NCBI GenBank assembly: GCA_966112835.1
Contig: CBHWEI010000028.1
Location: forward strand, 1-22,488
DNA: 22,488 nucleotides
Origin: UBA668 sp966112835
Lineage (GTDB): Bacteria; Actinomycetota; Acidimicrobiia; Acidimicrobiales; Ilumatobacteraceae
Reading direction: 5' to 3'
Shown piece after piece: positions 1 through 5,968 of this stretch. Numbering within the stretch: the first letter of the stretch is position 1; each line of letters starts with the position of its first letter. Below the pieces are notes generated by a model. It was not told the origin of the DNA. It made no database searches and worked only from the letters and a program-made list of their open reading frames with translations. The translations under genes were made by a program, and so were the position numbers.

Positions 1-467
1 TACATGTTCAGCGGCGCCATCTGGCTGTAGCGCAGGTTGCTGGTCTGGTACGTGTCGAACACGCCGCGGGCGATGGCCTCCTCGTCGCCGCCGCCAGTCC
101 ACACCATCTGGCCCTTCTTGCCCTTCACGATGGCGGTGCCCGTGTCCTGGCACATCGGCAGGATGCCGCCGGCGCTGATGGCCGCATTCTTCAGCAGGTC
201 GAGCGCGACGAAGCGGTCGTTGTCGCTGGCCTCGGGGTCGTCGAGGATGTTGCGCAGCTGCTGCAGGTGCCCGGGGCGCAGGAAGTGGGCGATGTCGCGC
301 ATGGCCTCGTGGGTGAGGCGGGTGATGGCACTGGGGTCGACCTTCAACATGGTGCCCAGCGGCGTCTCGACCGTGCTCACCCCTTCGGTGGTGACCAGGC
401 GGAACGGCGTGTCGTCGTGGGCCAGCGGGAGCAGCTCGGTGAACTCGAACTCGGGGGAAGCAGCCAT
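1..467 (-). CDS. Class I (iron-sulfur) fumarate hydratase, N-terminal part, cut by window edge
   Basis: The frame is open from an ATG at 467 to the left edge, giving 155 residues of an FumA/FumB-like enzyme. Class I fumarases interconvert fumarate and malate in the TCA cycle using an oxygen-sensitive [4Fe-4S] cluster. Family sequence is unmistakable: PMCQDTGTAI near residues 104-113, whose Cys106 corresponds to the first cluster ligand, then KKGQMVWTGGGDEEAIARG and SNLRYSQMAPLNMY just before the edge. This is the single-chain fumarase type, not a separate alpha subunit, because the N-terminal leader of about 100 residues before the first Cys matches the E. coli FumA layout. The remaining cluster ligands and the C-terminal beta domain lie outside the window. 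A TAGGCT box ends 6 nt before the ATG, suggesting a leaderless transcript. It diverges from nothing nearby; the gene downstream of its promoter region (586-1473) is on the same strand and ends 118 bases upstream. Confidence 0.93.
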   Translation of the reverse strand, partial: MAASPEFEFTELLPLAHDDTPFRLVTTEGVSTVETPLGTMLKVDPSAITRLTHEAMRDIAHFLRPGHLQQLRNILDDPEASDNDRFVALDLLKNAAISAGGILPMCQDTGTAIVKGKKGQMVWTGGGDEEAIARGVFDTYQTSNLRYSQMAPLNM

Positions 468-473
468 GCCAAA

Positions 474-479
474 AGCCTA
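474..479 (-). promoter_or_regulatory. Candidate -10 box of leaderless fumarase promoter
   Basis: On the minus strand TAGGCT is followed by six bases and then the fumarase ATG. A TAnnnT box at this distance places the transcription start at or next to the start codon. No Shine-Dalgarno sequence is visible. A weak TTGGGG (499-504) lies 19 bp upstream as a poor -35. Inferred from spacing alone. Confidence 0.4.
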
Positions 480-522
480 CGCCCGCACCCCATCCCCGCC
501 CCAAGCCCCGCCCGACCCGTTG

Positions 523-601
523 CGGCTGTTCAGCCGTCGGTGACGTCATGCTGTGACCACGAGACATCGTGGGTGCGGCGTGACCTCACAGTGACCGACG
601 G
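523..601. other. Cluster of inverted repeats between the AbiEi-like gene and fumarase
   Basis: Several stems can be read here: CGGCTG/CAGCCG (523-528/531-536), an outer pair CCGTCGGT/ACCGACGG (534-541/594-601), CTGTGA/TCACAG (551-556/586-591), and a hairpin CCACGA-GACAT-like loop-TCGTGG (557-562/567-572). The last three are nested and could form one long branched stem that includes the 3' end of the AbiEi-like gene. There is no T-run on the minus strand typical of an intrinsic terminator. It may be a structured terminator for that gene or a binding site upstream of fumarase. Confidence 0.35.
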
Positions 602-1473
602 AGCGTGGCGAGCACTCGTTCGGGCTCGTCGATGACATCGGCGGTCGTGAACTCGAGCACCACAAAGCCCCGTTGCTGCAGCTCGTTGCGGCGGCGAGCG
701 TCCTTTCGTCGATCGGATTCGGAGCTGTGTCCCAGCACCCCGTTGACTTCAACGAGAACGTGGCCGAACTGGAAGTCCACCCGGATGGCTCGGCCGTTGG
801 AATCGCGGAACGGCACCTGACAGGTCGGGCGCGGCAGCCCTGCAGTCCGAACCAGGCGAAGGAAGCGTCGCTCCAGATCGGATTCCCCGCCTGCGTCGAG
901 GAGCAGCTGTTTCAGCAACCTCCGTCCTCGCCGGCCCGGTGTGTCGACCAGCGCGAGCTCGTCGAGGATCCGGCTGACAGCTGTTCGACGCCTTCGAATC
1001 GAGGCCTCCATCGCGTGCTCGATGGCCCTCGCTGGGATCCCGGTCGAGGCGAGGTCGACGATCGCTCTGGCTGCCGTCGTCGTCCGGATGCCGTTGTGAA
1101 CGATGGCACTGCGTGGGTCCCAGAGCTTCGACGTGTGAATCGTCATCCAGGGTGGAACGAACCGCAGCGAGCGGTGAACGAGGAACTCCGCCGCAAGCGG
1201 CTCGGGCACGTCGACGTCCAGCCAACGCAGGGCGCTGTCCGCGAAGAGTGCCCCGCGTGCGCCGAGCCATTCACCTCCTGCGTGCACCTGCATTTCGAAC
1301 GTGAGCGGGGTGGCGGCATGCCGGAAGTGAATCGGGGTGACCTGCAACCACTCGCCGGTGCTCTGAAGGCGCTCCCACCGAGCGGCGCCCACGCCAAGAT
1401 CGTGGAGCACTTCGAGCCTGAGCAGGTGGTGGTGTCGCTGAGCGGCTCGGACGAGGTCGATGTCGGATCCCAC
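586..1473 (-). CDS. AbiEi-like / DUF559 (Vsr-fold) domain protein
   Basis: This 295-residue protein starts at a GTG; an in-frame stop a few codons upstream excludes a longer form. The middle part (roughly 80-200) resembles the AbiEi-type antitoxin-like proteins common in actinobacteria. The C-terminal part (about 195-290) is a DUF559/Vsr-like PD-(D/E)xK fold, with E201, D233 in RVDFQF, then VEVNG (241-245), H249 and the DARRRNELQQRGFVVLEFT segment typical of the family. Where many relatives have EVDG this one has EVNG, so nuclease activity is uncertain. Such proteins are often annotated as type IV toxin-antitoxin components, but no partner toxin (AbiEii-like nucleotidyltransferase) is present beside it, and no function should be assumed. 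It is probably transcribed alone from the candidate promoter at 1511-1538. Confidence 0.8.
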   Translation of the reverse strand: MGSDIDLVRAAQRHHHLLRLEVLHDLGVGAARWERLQSTGEWLQVTPIHFRHAATPLTFEMQVHAGGEWLGARGALFADSALRWLDVDVPEPLAAEFLVHRSLRFVPPWMTIHTSKLWDPRSAIVHNGIRTTTAARAIVDLASTGIPARAIEHAMEASIRRRRTAVSRILDELALVDTPGRRGRRLLKQLLLDAGGESDLERRFLRLVRTAGLPRPTCQVPFRDSNGRAIRVDFQFGHVLVEVNGVLGHSSESDRRKDARRRNELQQRGFVVLEFTTADVIDEPERVLATLRRSL

Positions 1474-1510
1474 ACCTCACTGGGCACAGCGGGAGTCCAC
1501 GTTCGGCAGA

Positions 1511-1538
1511 AGTTTAGGAGATTCCTCGGTGGTGTCAT
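1511..1538 (-). promoter_or_regulatory. Candidate promoter of the AbiEi-like gene
   Basis: On the minus strand ATGACA (1533-1538) and TAAACT (1511-1516) are separated by 16 bp, a fair match to a housekeeping -35/-10 pair in otherwise GC-rich sequence. It would give a leader of about 30 nt before the GTG at 1473. Within that leader an eight-codon GTG...TGA frame (from 1500) ends just before the start codon; whether it is translated is unknown. Confidence 0.42.
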
Positions 1539-1621
1539 GTCGCAACCGCCAGGTCTGGAGGCCGGCGCATGACTTCACATCCCGACCACGTGAGTGCTGC
1601 TCGGCGATGTGACGCAGAGGG

Positions 1622-4105
1622 CTACTTCATGCGCTTCGGTGGGGCGTTGGCGGGGTCGATGGGCCACTGGTGCTTGGGGTAGCGGCCCGCCATGTCCTTG
1701 CGGACGTCGGCCCACGTGCCCGACCAGAAGCCTGGTAGGTCGCGCGTGATCTGTACCGGCCGGTCGGCGGGCGAGAGCAACTCCAGCGCGATGGCCACTC
1801 GGCCACCCGCCACCGACGGATGCGTGGTCTGCCCGAACAGGTCCTGTACGCGCACGCTGGCGGTGGGCACGTCGCGTGAGTAGTCGATGCGCACCGATCG
1901 TCCGCTGGGGGTGTCGATGGTGGGCGGCGCCAGTTCGGCGAGGCGCGACGAGGTGTCCCAGTCGAACTGCGCAGTGAGCAGCATCTCGGTGTCCAGCCTG
2001 GCCAGGTCGGCTGCGCCGGTGGCGTGCTGCAGGAACGGGGCCAGCCACTCGTCGAGCGAGGAGAGCAATGCCTTGTCGCTCCAGTCCGGCCACTCGTCGC
2101 CCAGCTCGCGGCGCAGGAACGCGACGCGGTGGCGCAGCGCGACGGTGCGGTCGCTCCACTGCAGCGCGCCCAGCCGGCTGGTGCGGACCCGATCGAGCAG
2201 CGCGGCCACCGTGGCGTCGCCCGCGTGCGGCGTGTAGGTGCGCTCGTCCAGCAGCATGCCGCCCAGCCGCGTCTCGACGCGCTCGACCAGGTCGTCGCGC
2301 TGCTTGTCCCACACCAGGCTGATCCGCTGCTCGATCTGGTCGGCCATGGCCTCGATGAGTTCGTCGGTGTCGAGCGCGGCGCCGATGCGGATCCGGGCGT
2401 TGTCGCGCTTGCCGTCCAGGTCGGCAGCCACCACGAACCGCTCGTTCGCCAGCGGGTCGGTGGGCGACGTCCACGCGCCCGCGCCGCTGCGCAGTTGGAA
2501 CCGGCCGGGTTGACTGCGCCGCACGGCGATGCGGTCCGGGTAGGCGTGGGCGAGCACCGACCCGCAGTGGGCGGCGTTCACGGCGTCGAGGTCGAACGAG
2601 ATGCCCGCACGCCGGGCCAGATCGTGAGCGCGGTCGCGAACGCGGCGGACGTCGCGCATGTCGGCGCCCTCGTGGTGCTGGTGGCCGGCGACCACGGCGA
2701 CGCGCAGCGACAGGTCGGCGGGCAGGTCGTCGGGCCGGCCCCGGAACACGTCGCGCTCGTCGAGCAGCGCAGCGACCACGCAGGCGAGCCCGCGGTCGTG
2801 CGGCGCCGCGGCATCGACCATGCCGGCCAGGCGCGGGTGCAGCGGCAACGCCAACATGCGCCGGCCGCGGTCGGTGATGCGCCCGTCGTCGGCCAGGGCG
2901 CCCAACCGTTGGAGCAGCTCGGTGCCCTGTTGCAGCGCTCGGGTGGGCGGCGGGTCGGCCCACCGCAGCTCGCCCGCCGGCGTGCCCCACGCGGCCAACT
3001 CCAGTGCCAGCCCGCTGAGGTCAACCTGGGTGATCTCGGCCTCCAGGTGGGCGCGGCGGGTGCCGTGCTCGAGCTTGCTCCACAACCGGTAGGCGGCACC
3101 CGGTTCCACTCGGCCGGCTCGTCCGGCGCGCTGGTCGGCCGAGGCGCGGCTGGTGGTGACGGTGGTGAGCCGCGACATGCCCGTGCGTTGGTCGAACCGC
3201 GGCACACGGGCCAAACCGGCGTCGACCACCACGCGAACACCGTCGACCGTGAGCGACGACTCGGCGATGTCGGTGCTCAGCACCACGCGTCGGCGGCCCG
3301 GGGGTGACGGTTGCAGCGCATGGTCCTGCTCGGCCAGCGACAACGCGCCGGCCAGTGGGTACACGTCGACGTTCGGTGGCACCACCGGTTCGAGCAACGA
3401 CTGCACGCGCCGGATCTCGCCGATGCCGGGCAGGAACACCAGCAGGTCGCCGGTCTGCTCGCGCAGTGCGCGGCCGACCAGCGCGGCCATGGCCTCGGGC
3501 ACGCGGTCCTGCTTGCCCATTGGTGCCCACACCAGGTCCACCGGGTGCATGCGGCCGTCGCTGTGGGCCACCGGCGTGTCGGCGCCGAGCACGGCGAGCA
3601 GCCCCTTCGTGTCGGGCGTGGCCGACATGGCCAGGATGCGCAGGTCGGGCCGCACGGCCTCGCGGGCGTCGAGCGCCAACGCCAGGCCCAGGTCGGTGGG
3701 CAGGTTGCGTTCGTGCACCTCGTCGAACACCACAAGCCCGCATCCGTCGAGGGTGGGGTCGTGCTGCAGGCGCCGGGTGAGCACACCCTCGGTCACCACC
3801 TCGATGCGGGTGTGCGGCCCGATGTGCCGCTCGTCGCGCGTCTGGTAGCCCACGGTGTCGCCCACGCGCTCGCCCAGCAGCGCGGCCATGCGTTGCGCCG
3901 CGGCACGGGTGGCCAGCCGGCGCGGCTCGAGCACCACGATGCGCTGCCCGACCAGCCACGGCTCGTCGAGCAACAGCAGGGGGACGAGCGTCGTCTTTCC
4001 CGCGCCGGGAGGGGCGACCAGGATGCCCGACGTGCCGTCGCGGAGCGCGGCGCGCACCGCGGGGAACGCGTCGAGTACCGGTAGGTCCGGCGGCTCGAAC
4101 GGCAC
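1622..4105 (-). CDS. hrpB: ATP-dependent DEAH/DEVH-box helicase HrpB
   Basis: The 827-residue product has the normal length and full motif set of bacterial HrpB, a predicted RNA helicase of the DExH family. Visible motifs are I APPGAGKTT (31-39), Ia PRRLAT (61-66), Ib TEGVL (105-109), II DEVHER (128-133), III SAT (161-163), the helicase C-terminal TDIAESSLTVDGV and motif VI QRAGRAGR. A helicase-associated domain and the HrpB-specific C-terminal domain follow. It starts at a GTG 19 bases after the stop of the thioredoxin-like gene on the same strand, so the two are probably cotranscribed. No good ribosome binding site is visible before the GTG. The physiological substrate of HrpB is poorly defined in most bacteria. 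No obvious intrinsic terminator follows its stop codon. Confidence 0.93.
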   Translation of the reverse strand: MPFEPPDLPVLDAFPAVRAALRDGTSGILVAPPGAGKTTLVPLLLLDEPWLVGQRIVVLEPRRLATRAAAQRMAALLGERVGDTVGYQTRDERHIGPHTRIEVVTEGVLTRRLQHDPTLDGCGLVVFDEVHERNLPTDLGLALALDAREAVRPDLRILAMSATPDTKGLLAVLGADTPVAHSDGRMHPVDLVWAPMGKQDRVPEAMAALVGRALREQTGDLLVFLPGIGEIRRVQSLLEPVVPPNVDVYPLAGALSLAEQDHALQPSPPGRRRVVLSTDIAESSLTVDGVRVVVDAGLARVPRFDQRTGMSRLTTVTTSRASADQRAGRAGRVEPGAAYRLWSKLEHGTRRAHLEAEITQVDLSGLALELAAWGTPAGELRWADPPPTRALQQGTELLQRLGALADDGRITDRGRRMLALPLHPRLAGMVDAAAPHDRGLACVVAALLDERDVFRGRPDDLPADLSLRVAVVAGHQHHEGADMRDVRRVRDRAHDLARRAGISFDLDAVNAAHCGSVLAHAYPDRIAVRRSQPGRFQLRSGAGAWTSPTDPLANERFVVAADLDGKRDNARIRIGAALDTDELIEAMADQIEQRISLVWDKQRDDLVERVETRLGGMLLDERTYTPHAGDATVAALLDRVRTSRLGALQWSDRTVALRHRVAFLRRELGDEWPDWSDKALLSSLDEWLAPFLQHATGAADLARLDTEMLLTAQFDWDTSSRLAELAPPTIDTPSGRSVRIDYSRDVPTASVRVQDLFGQTTHPSVAGGRVAIALELLSPADRPVQITRDLPGFWSGTWADVRKDMAGRYPKHQWPIDPANAPPKRMK

Positions 4106-4124
4106 GCGGATCGGTCCGGTCGGG

Positions 4125-4637
4125 TCAGCCCTGGGCGGGCGTGCCGTGGAACGGCGACGGGTCGCCCGACGCCGGGATGATGGGCGGCAGCCACGAGGTG
4201 AGCTCGGCGATGTGCTTCGCCAGCGTGCGCCACTCGGCCGGGTTCCAGCCCTCGGTGGCCTGCAGGTTGCCGTTGCCCTGGACGAACACGAACGCCGGCA
4301 GGGTCTCGAGGCCCAGGCCCTTCACGAAGGTGCGGTCGGCGTCGCAGAACACCATGAACTGGTCGGCGATGGGGCCGAGGAACTGCTTGGCCTCGTCGGG
4401 CGTGCACGTGAGCACCAGGTTCACGCGCACGTCGGCACCGCGGAACGCGTCGAGCACCCGGGTGGCCGTGGACAGGATCCACGAGCTCTCGTTGGTGAAC
4501 GGGTCGAGCACCACACTGGCGAGGTGGAACGTGGTGACCCACTCGTGCAGGGGTCGGGTCTCACCCGTGATGGCGGTGAGGTTCAGATCGAGAGCGACGG
4601 TACTGGCCACGGGGGTGAACGGTAGCGCAGCAGGCAT
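4125..4637 (-). CDS. Thioredoxin-fold protein lacking the CxxC motif
   Basis: The ATG at 4637 is preceded by GAGGTGG at a suitable distance and gives 170 residues. The order of elements resembles a TlpA/thioredoxin-like fold: a first strand SVVLDP, then FTNESSW (47-53) at the position where CxxC normally lies, a central strand RVNLVLTCTPDE (71-82), and LETLPAFVFVQGNG (110-123), which looks like the cis-proline loop (P114). Only two cysteines (C78 and C98) are present and they are not adjacent, so it is unlikely to act as a classical disulfide oxidoreductase. There is no signal peptide or membrane segment, suggesting a cytoplasmic protein. It lies directly upstream of hrpB and is divergently arranged with the eIF2B-like gene, 48 bases away. 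The fold assignment is by eye and moderately sure; the function is unknown. Confidence 0.7.
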   Translation of the reverse strand: MPAALPFTPVASTVALDLNLTAITGETRPLHEWVTTFHLASVVLDPFTNESSWILSTATRVLDAFRGADVRVNLVLTCTPDEAKQFLGPIADQFMVFCDADRTFVKGLGLETLPAFVFVQGNGNLQATEGWNPAEWRTLAKHIAELTSWLPPIIPASGDPSPFHGTPAQG

Positions 4638-4673
4638 CTCGTCACCCACCTCGCAGTCCGGTCGGGCCTCGGG

Positions 4674-4679
4674 TAGGTT
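4674..4679 (+). promoter_or_regulatory. Candidate -10 box of leaderless promoter for the eIF2B-like gene
   Basis: TAGGTT is followed by six bases and then the GTG start codon at 4686, the same geometry as at fumarase. No ribosome binding site is seen in the 48-bp divergent gap. No convincing -35 element can be read 16-18 bp upstream. Confidence 0.4.
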
Positions 4680-4685
4680 CCGGGC

Positions 4686-5477
4686 GTGCATCCCATCGAG
4701 CGTCTCCGCTACCTGGCCCGGTCCAGCGGCGCGGACCAGCGGGTGCTCGTCGGCGAGACCGCGTCGGCCCTGCGTGCGTTGCGCATGGACCCGGCGGGCC
4801 TGGTGGTCAGCTGCCGGCGCATCGTCGAGCGGCATCCCACGTCGGGCCCGATGTGGTGGCTGTGCGCGCACATCCTCACCGCCGCCGATCCGGCGCAGGC
4901 CGCCCGCGACCTGCCGCACGAGCTGGAGATGGACCCGACGCCCAACCTGCTTGCCGACGCGCTGCCCGAGAACGCCACGGTGCTGGTGGTGGGGTGGCCC
5001 GACCTGGCCGGCGAGGCGTGCATCGATCGGGGCGACCTCACCGTGCTCACCGTCGACGCCGACGACCAGGGCGCGGCGTTCGTGCGTCGCCTGGAACGCA
5101 ACGACGTGGTGGCCGAGATCATCGAACCGTCGCGCATCGGTGCGGCCGTGCTGGCTGCCGACCTGGTGCTGGTCGAGGCCACCGCCGCCGGGTCCACCGA
5201 GCTGCTCGCCTCGCCCGGGTCGCGGTCTGCCGCGTCGGTGGCGTACTGCAGCGACGTGCCCGTGTGGGCGGTGGTCGGTCGTGGCCGGGTGCTGCCCGAC
5301 GCCGGCTTCACGTCGCTCGTCGAGCGGGTGTCGGCCGTCCGCGTGCCGTGGGACGCCGAGGCCGACGTGGTGCCGCTCGCCCTGGCCACCTACCTGGCGA
5401 ACGAGCACGGCATCAGCGATGCGGCCGACGTGCGCCTCGCCGCCGAGTGCCCCCTCGCCCACGAGCTCCTGCGTTGA
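4686..5477 (+). CDS. eIF2B alpha/beta/delta-like Rossmann-fold protein
   Basis: The product is 263 residues from a GTG start. The N-terminal third is helical, with an HPTSGPMWWLCAHIL segment (50-64). The C-terminal two thirds resemble the catalytic-type domain shared by eIF2B subunits, methylthioribose-1-phosphate isomerase and ribose-1,5-bisphosphate isomerase: ATVLVVGWP (97-105), LERNDVVAEII (136-146), AADLVLVEATAAGSTELL (157-174) where the family usually has a D-A-x-x-x-x-G motif, and SDVPVWAVVGRGRVLP (189-204). The strict catalytic Cys and Asp of MtnA are not recognisable, so isomerase activity is doubtful. The stop codon TGA overlaps the TTG start of the next gene, suggesting translational coupling. 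The fold call is moderate; the function is unknown. Confidence 0.72.
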   Translation: MHPIERLRYLARSSGADQRVLVGETASALRALRMDPAGLVVSCRRIVERHPTSGPMWWLCAHILTAADPAQAARDLPHELEMDPTPNLLADALPENATVLVVGWPDLAGEACIDRGDLTVLTVDADDQGAAFVRRLERNDVVAEIIEPSRIGAAVLAADLVLVEATAAGSTELLASPGSRSAASVAYCSDVPVWAVVGRGRVLPDAGFTSLVERVSAVRVPWDAEADVVPLALATYLANEHGISDAADVRLAAECPLAHELLR

Positions 5478-5866
5478 GCAACGTCAGCGACACCGTCGCC
5501 GTGGTCGGCAGCGTGGCTGCGGCCGGCAGCATCGCGGTCGCAGGCAGTGTCGCCACCGCGGGTTCCGTCGCCGTCGCCGGAAGTGTTGCCACGGCCGGAT
5601 CGGTCGCCGTCGCCGGCAGCGCGGCCACGGCGGGATCCATCGTGGTGGCCGGGAGTGCCGCAACCGCGGGCAGCGCCGATGTGCGGTGGAGCCTGCTCAC
5701 CGTGCTGGGCGTGCGAATCCGTGCGTGCATCGCGACGGTCGCGTGCATCAAGTGCACCCGCTGCGTCGCCTGTGTGGGGTGCGTCGACTGCATCGATTGC
5801 GTCGGATGTGTGGGCTGCGTGGGCCTGCGCGGTGCCGTCGGCCAACGAGGCGTCCGCGCCGCCTGA
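5474..5866 (+). CDS. Hexapeptide-repeat plus cysteine-triplet-repeat small protein (unrecognised)
   Basis: The 130-residue frame starts at a TTG that overlaps the stop of the preceding gene (TTGA) and ends at 5864-5866. Residues 8-67 are ten back-to-back hexads of the form (V/I/A)-A-(V/T)-A-G-S, with position three mostly alternating V and T. Residues 68-84 form a linker with a single Trp and a hydrophobic LLTVLGV run. Residues 85-117 hold ten Cys: C85, then C91 to C115 at every third residue (91, 94, 97, 100, 103, 106, 109, 112, 115), usually with V or I after each Cys. The tail is Arg/Gly-rich. Serine in the hexads is encoded by both AGC/AGT (seven times) and TCC/TCG (three times), and Gly uses all four codons, so the peptide is conserved although the DNA has diverged; this supports real translation. 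I do not recognise a family. A beta-solenoid with a thiol ladder (metal or cluster binding) is one reading; a modified-peptide precursor is another, with no modifying enzyme seen nearby. Confidence 0.62.
   Translation: MSNVSDTVAVVGSVAAAGSIAVAGSVATAGSVAVAGSVATAGSVAVAGSAATAGSIVVAGSAATAGSADVRWSLLTVLGVRIRACIATVACIKCTRCVACVGCVDCIDCVGCVGCVGLRGAVGQRGVRAA
5495..5674 (+). repeat. Tandem 18-bp (36-bp higher order) coding repeat
   Basis: Ten 18-bp units encode the hexads, and neighbouring pairs form a 36-bp unit reading VAVAGS-VATAGS. Units differ mainly at third codon positions and in serine codon choice. The repeat is not a CRISPR array: there are no unique spacers and the period is purely coding. 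Confidence 0.85.
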
Positions 5867-5882
5867 GCCTCGCATGCCCGAA

Positions 5883-5925
5883 CTGGTTGCGCCGGTTCCC
5901 GGAGGCCGGGAACCAGAGCAACCAG
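5883..5925. terminator. Strong hairpin between convergent genes (likely bidirectional terminator)
   Basis: An inner perfect stem GGTTCCCGG/CCGGGAACC (5894-5902/5906-5914) has a 3-nt loop and sits inside an outer stem CTGGTTGC/GCAACCAG (5883-5890/5918-5925) with a 3x3 internal loop. It lies between the ends of the cysteine-repeat gene (+) and the MocR gene (-). There is no long T-run on either strand, so the terminator role rests on position and stem strength. The sequence GCAACCAGAAGC occurs twice (5918-5929 and 5946-5957), so the left arm could also pair with the second copy. Confidence 0.55.
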
Positions 5926-5968
5926 AAGCGGATTTGGGCAGAATCGCAACCAGAAGCCAGCGGCGCCC

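Noticed and set aside
586..1473. Complete type IV toxin-antitoxin system
   Set aside because: Only the AbiEi-like/DUF559 protein is present; no nucleotidyltransferase toxin is adjacent on either side.
2024..3307. Long plus-strand frame opposite hrpB
   Set aside because: Low-complexity Val/Gly/Gln/Arg composition typical of antisense GC-rich frames; hrpB motifs are complete on the other strand.
5495..5674. CRISPR-like array
   Set aside because: Units are contiguous 18-bp coding repeats with no spacers, no leader and no cas genes.
5474..5866. RiPP precursor peptide
   Set aside because: Cys-rich repeats fit superficially, but no radical SAM enzyme, cyclase, protease or exporter is encoded nearby; kept only as an alternative.
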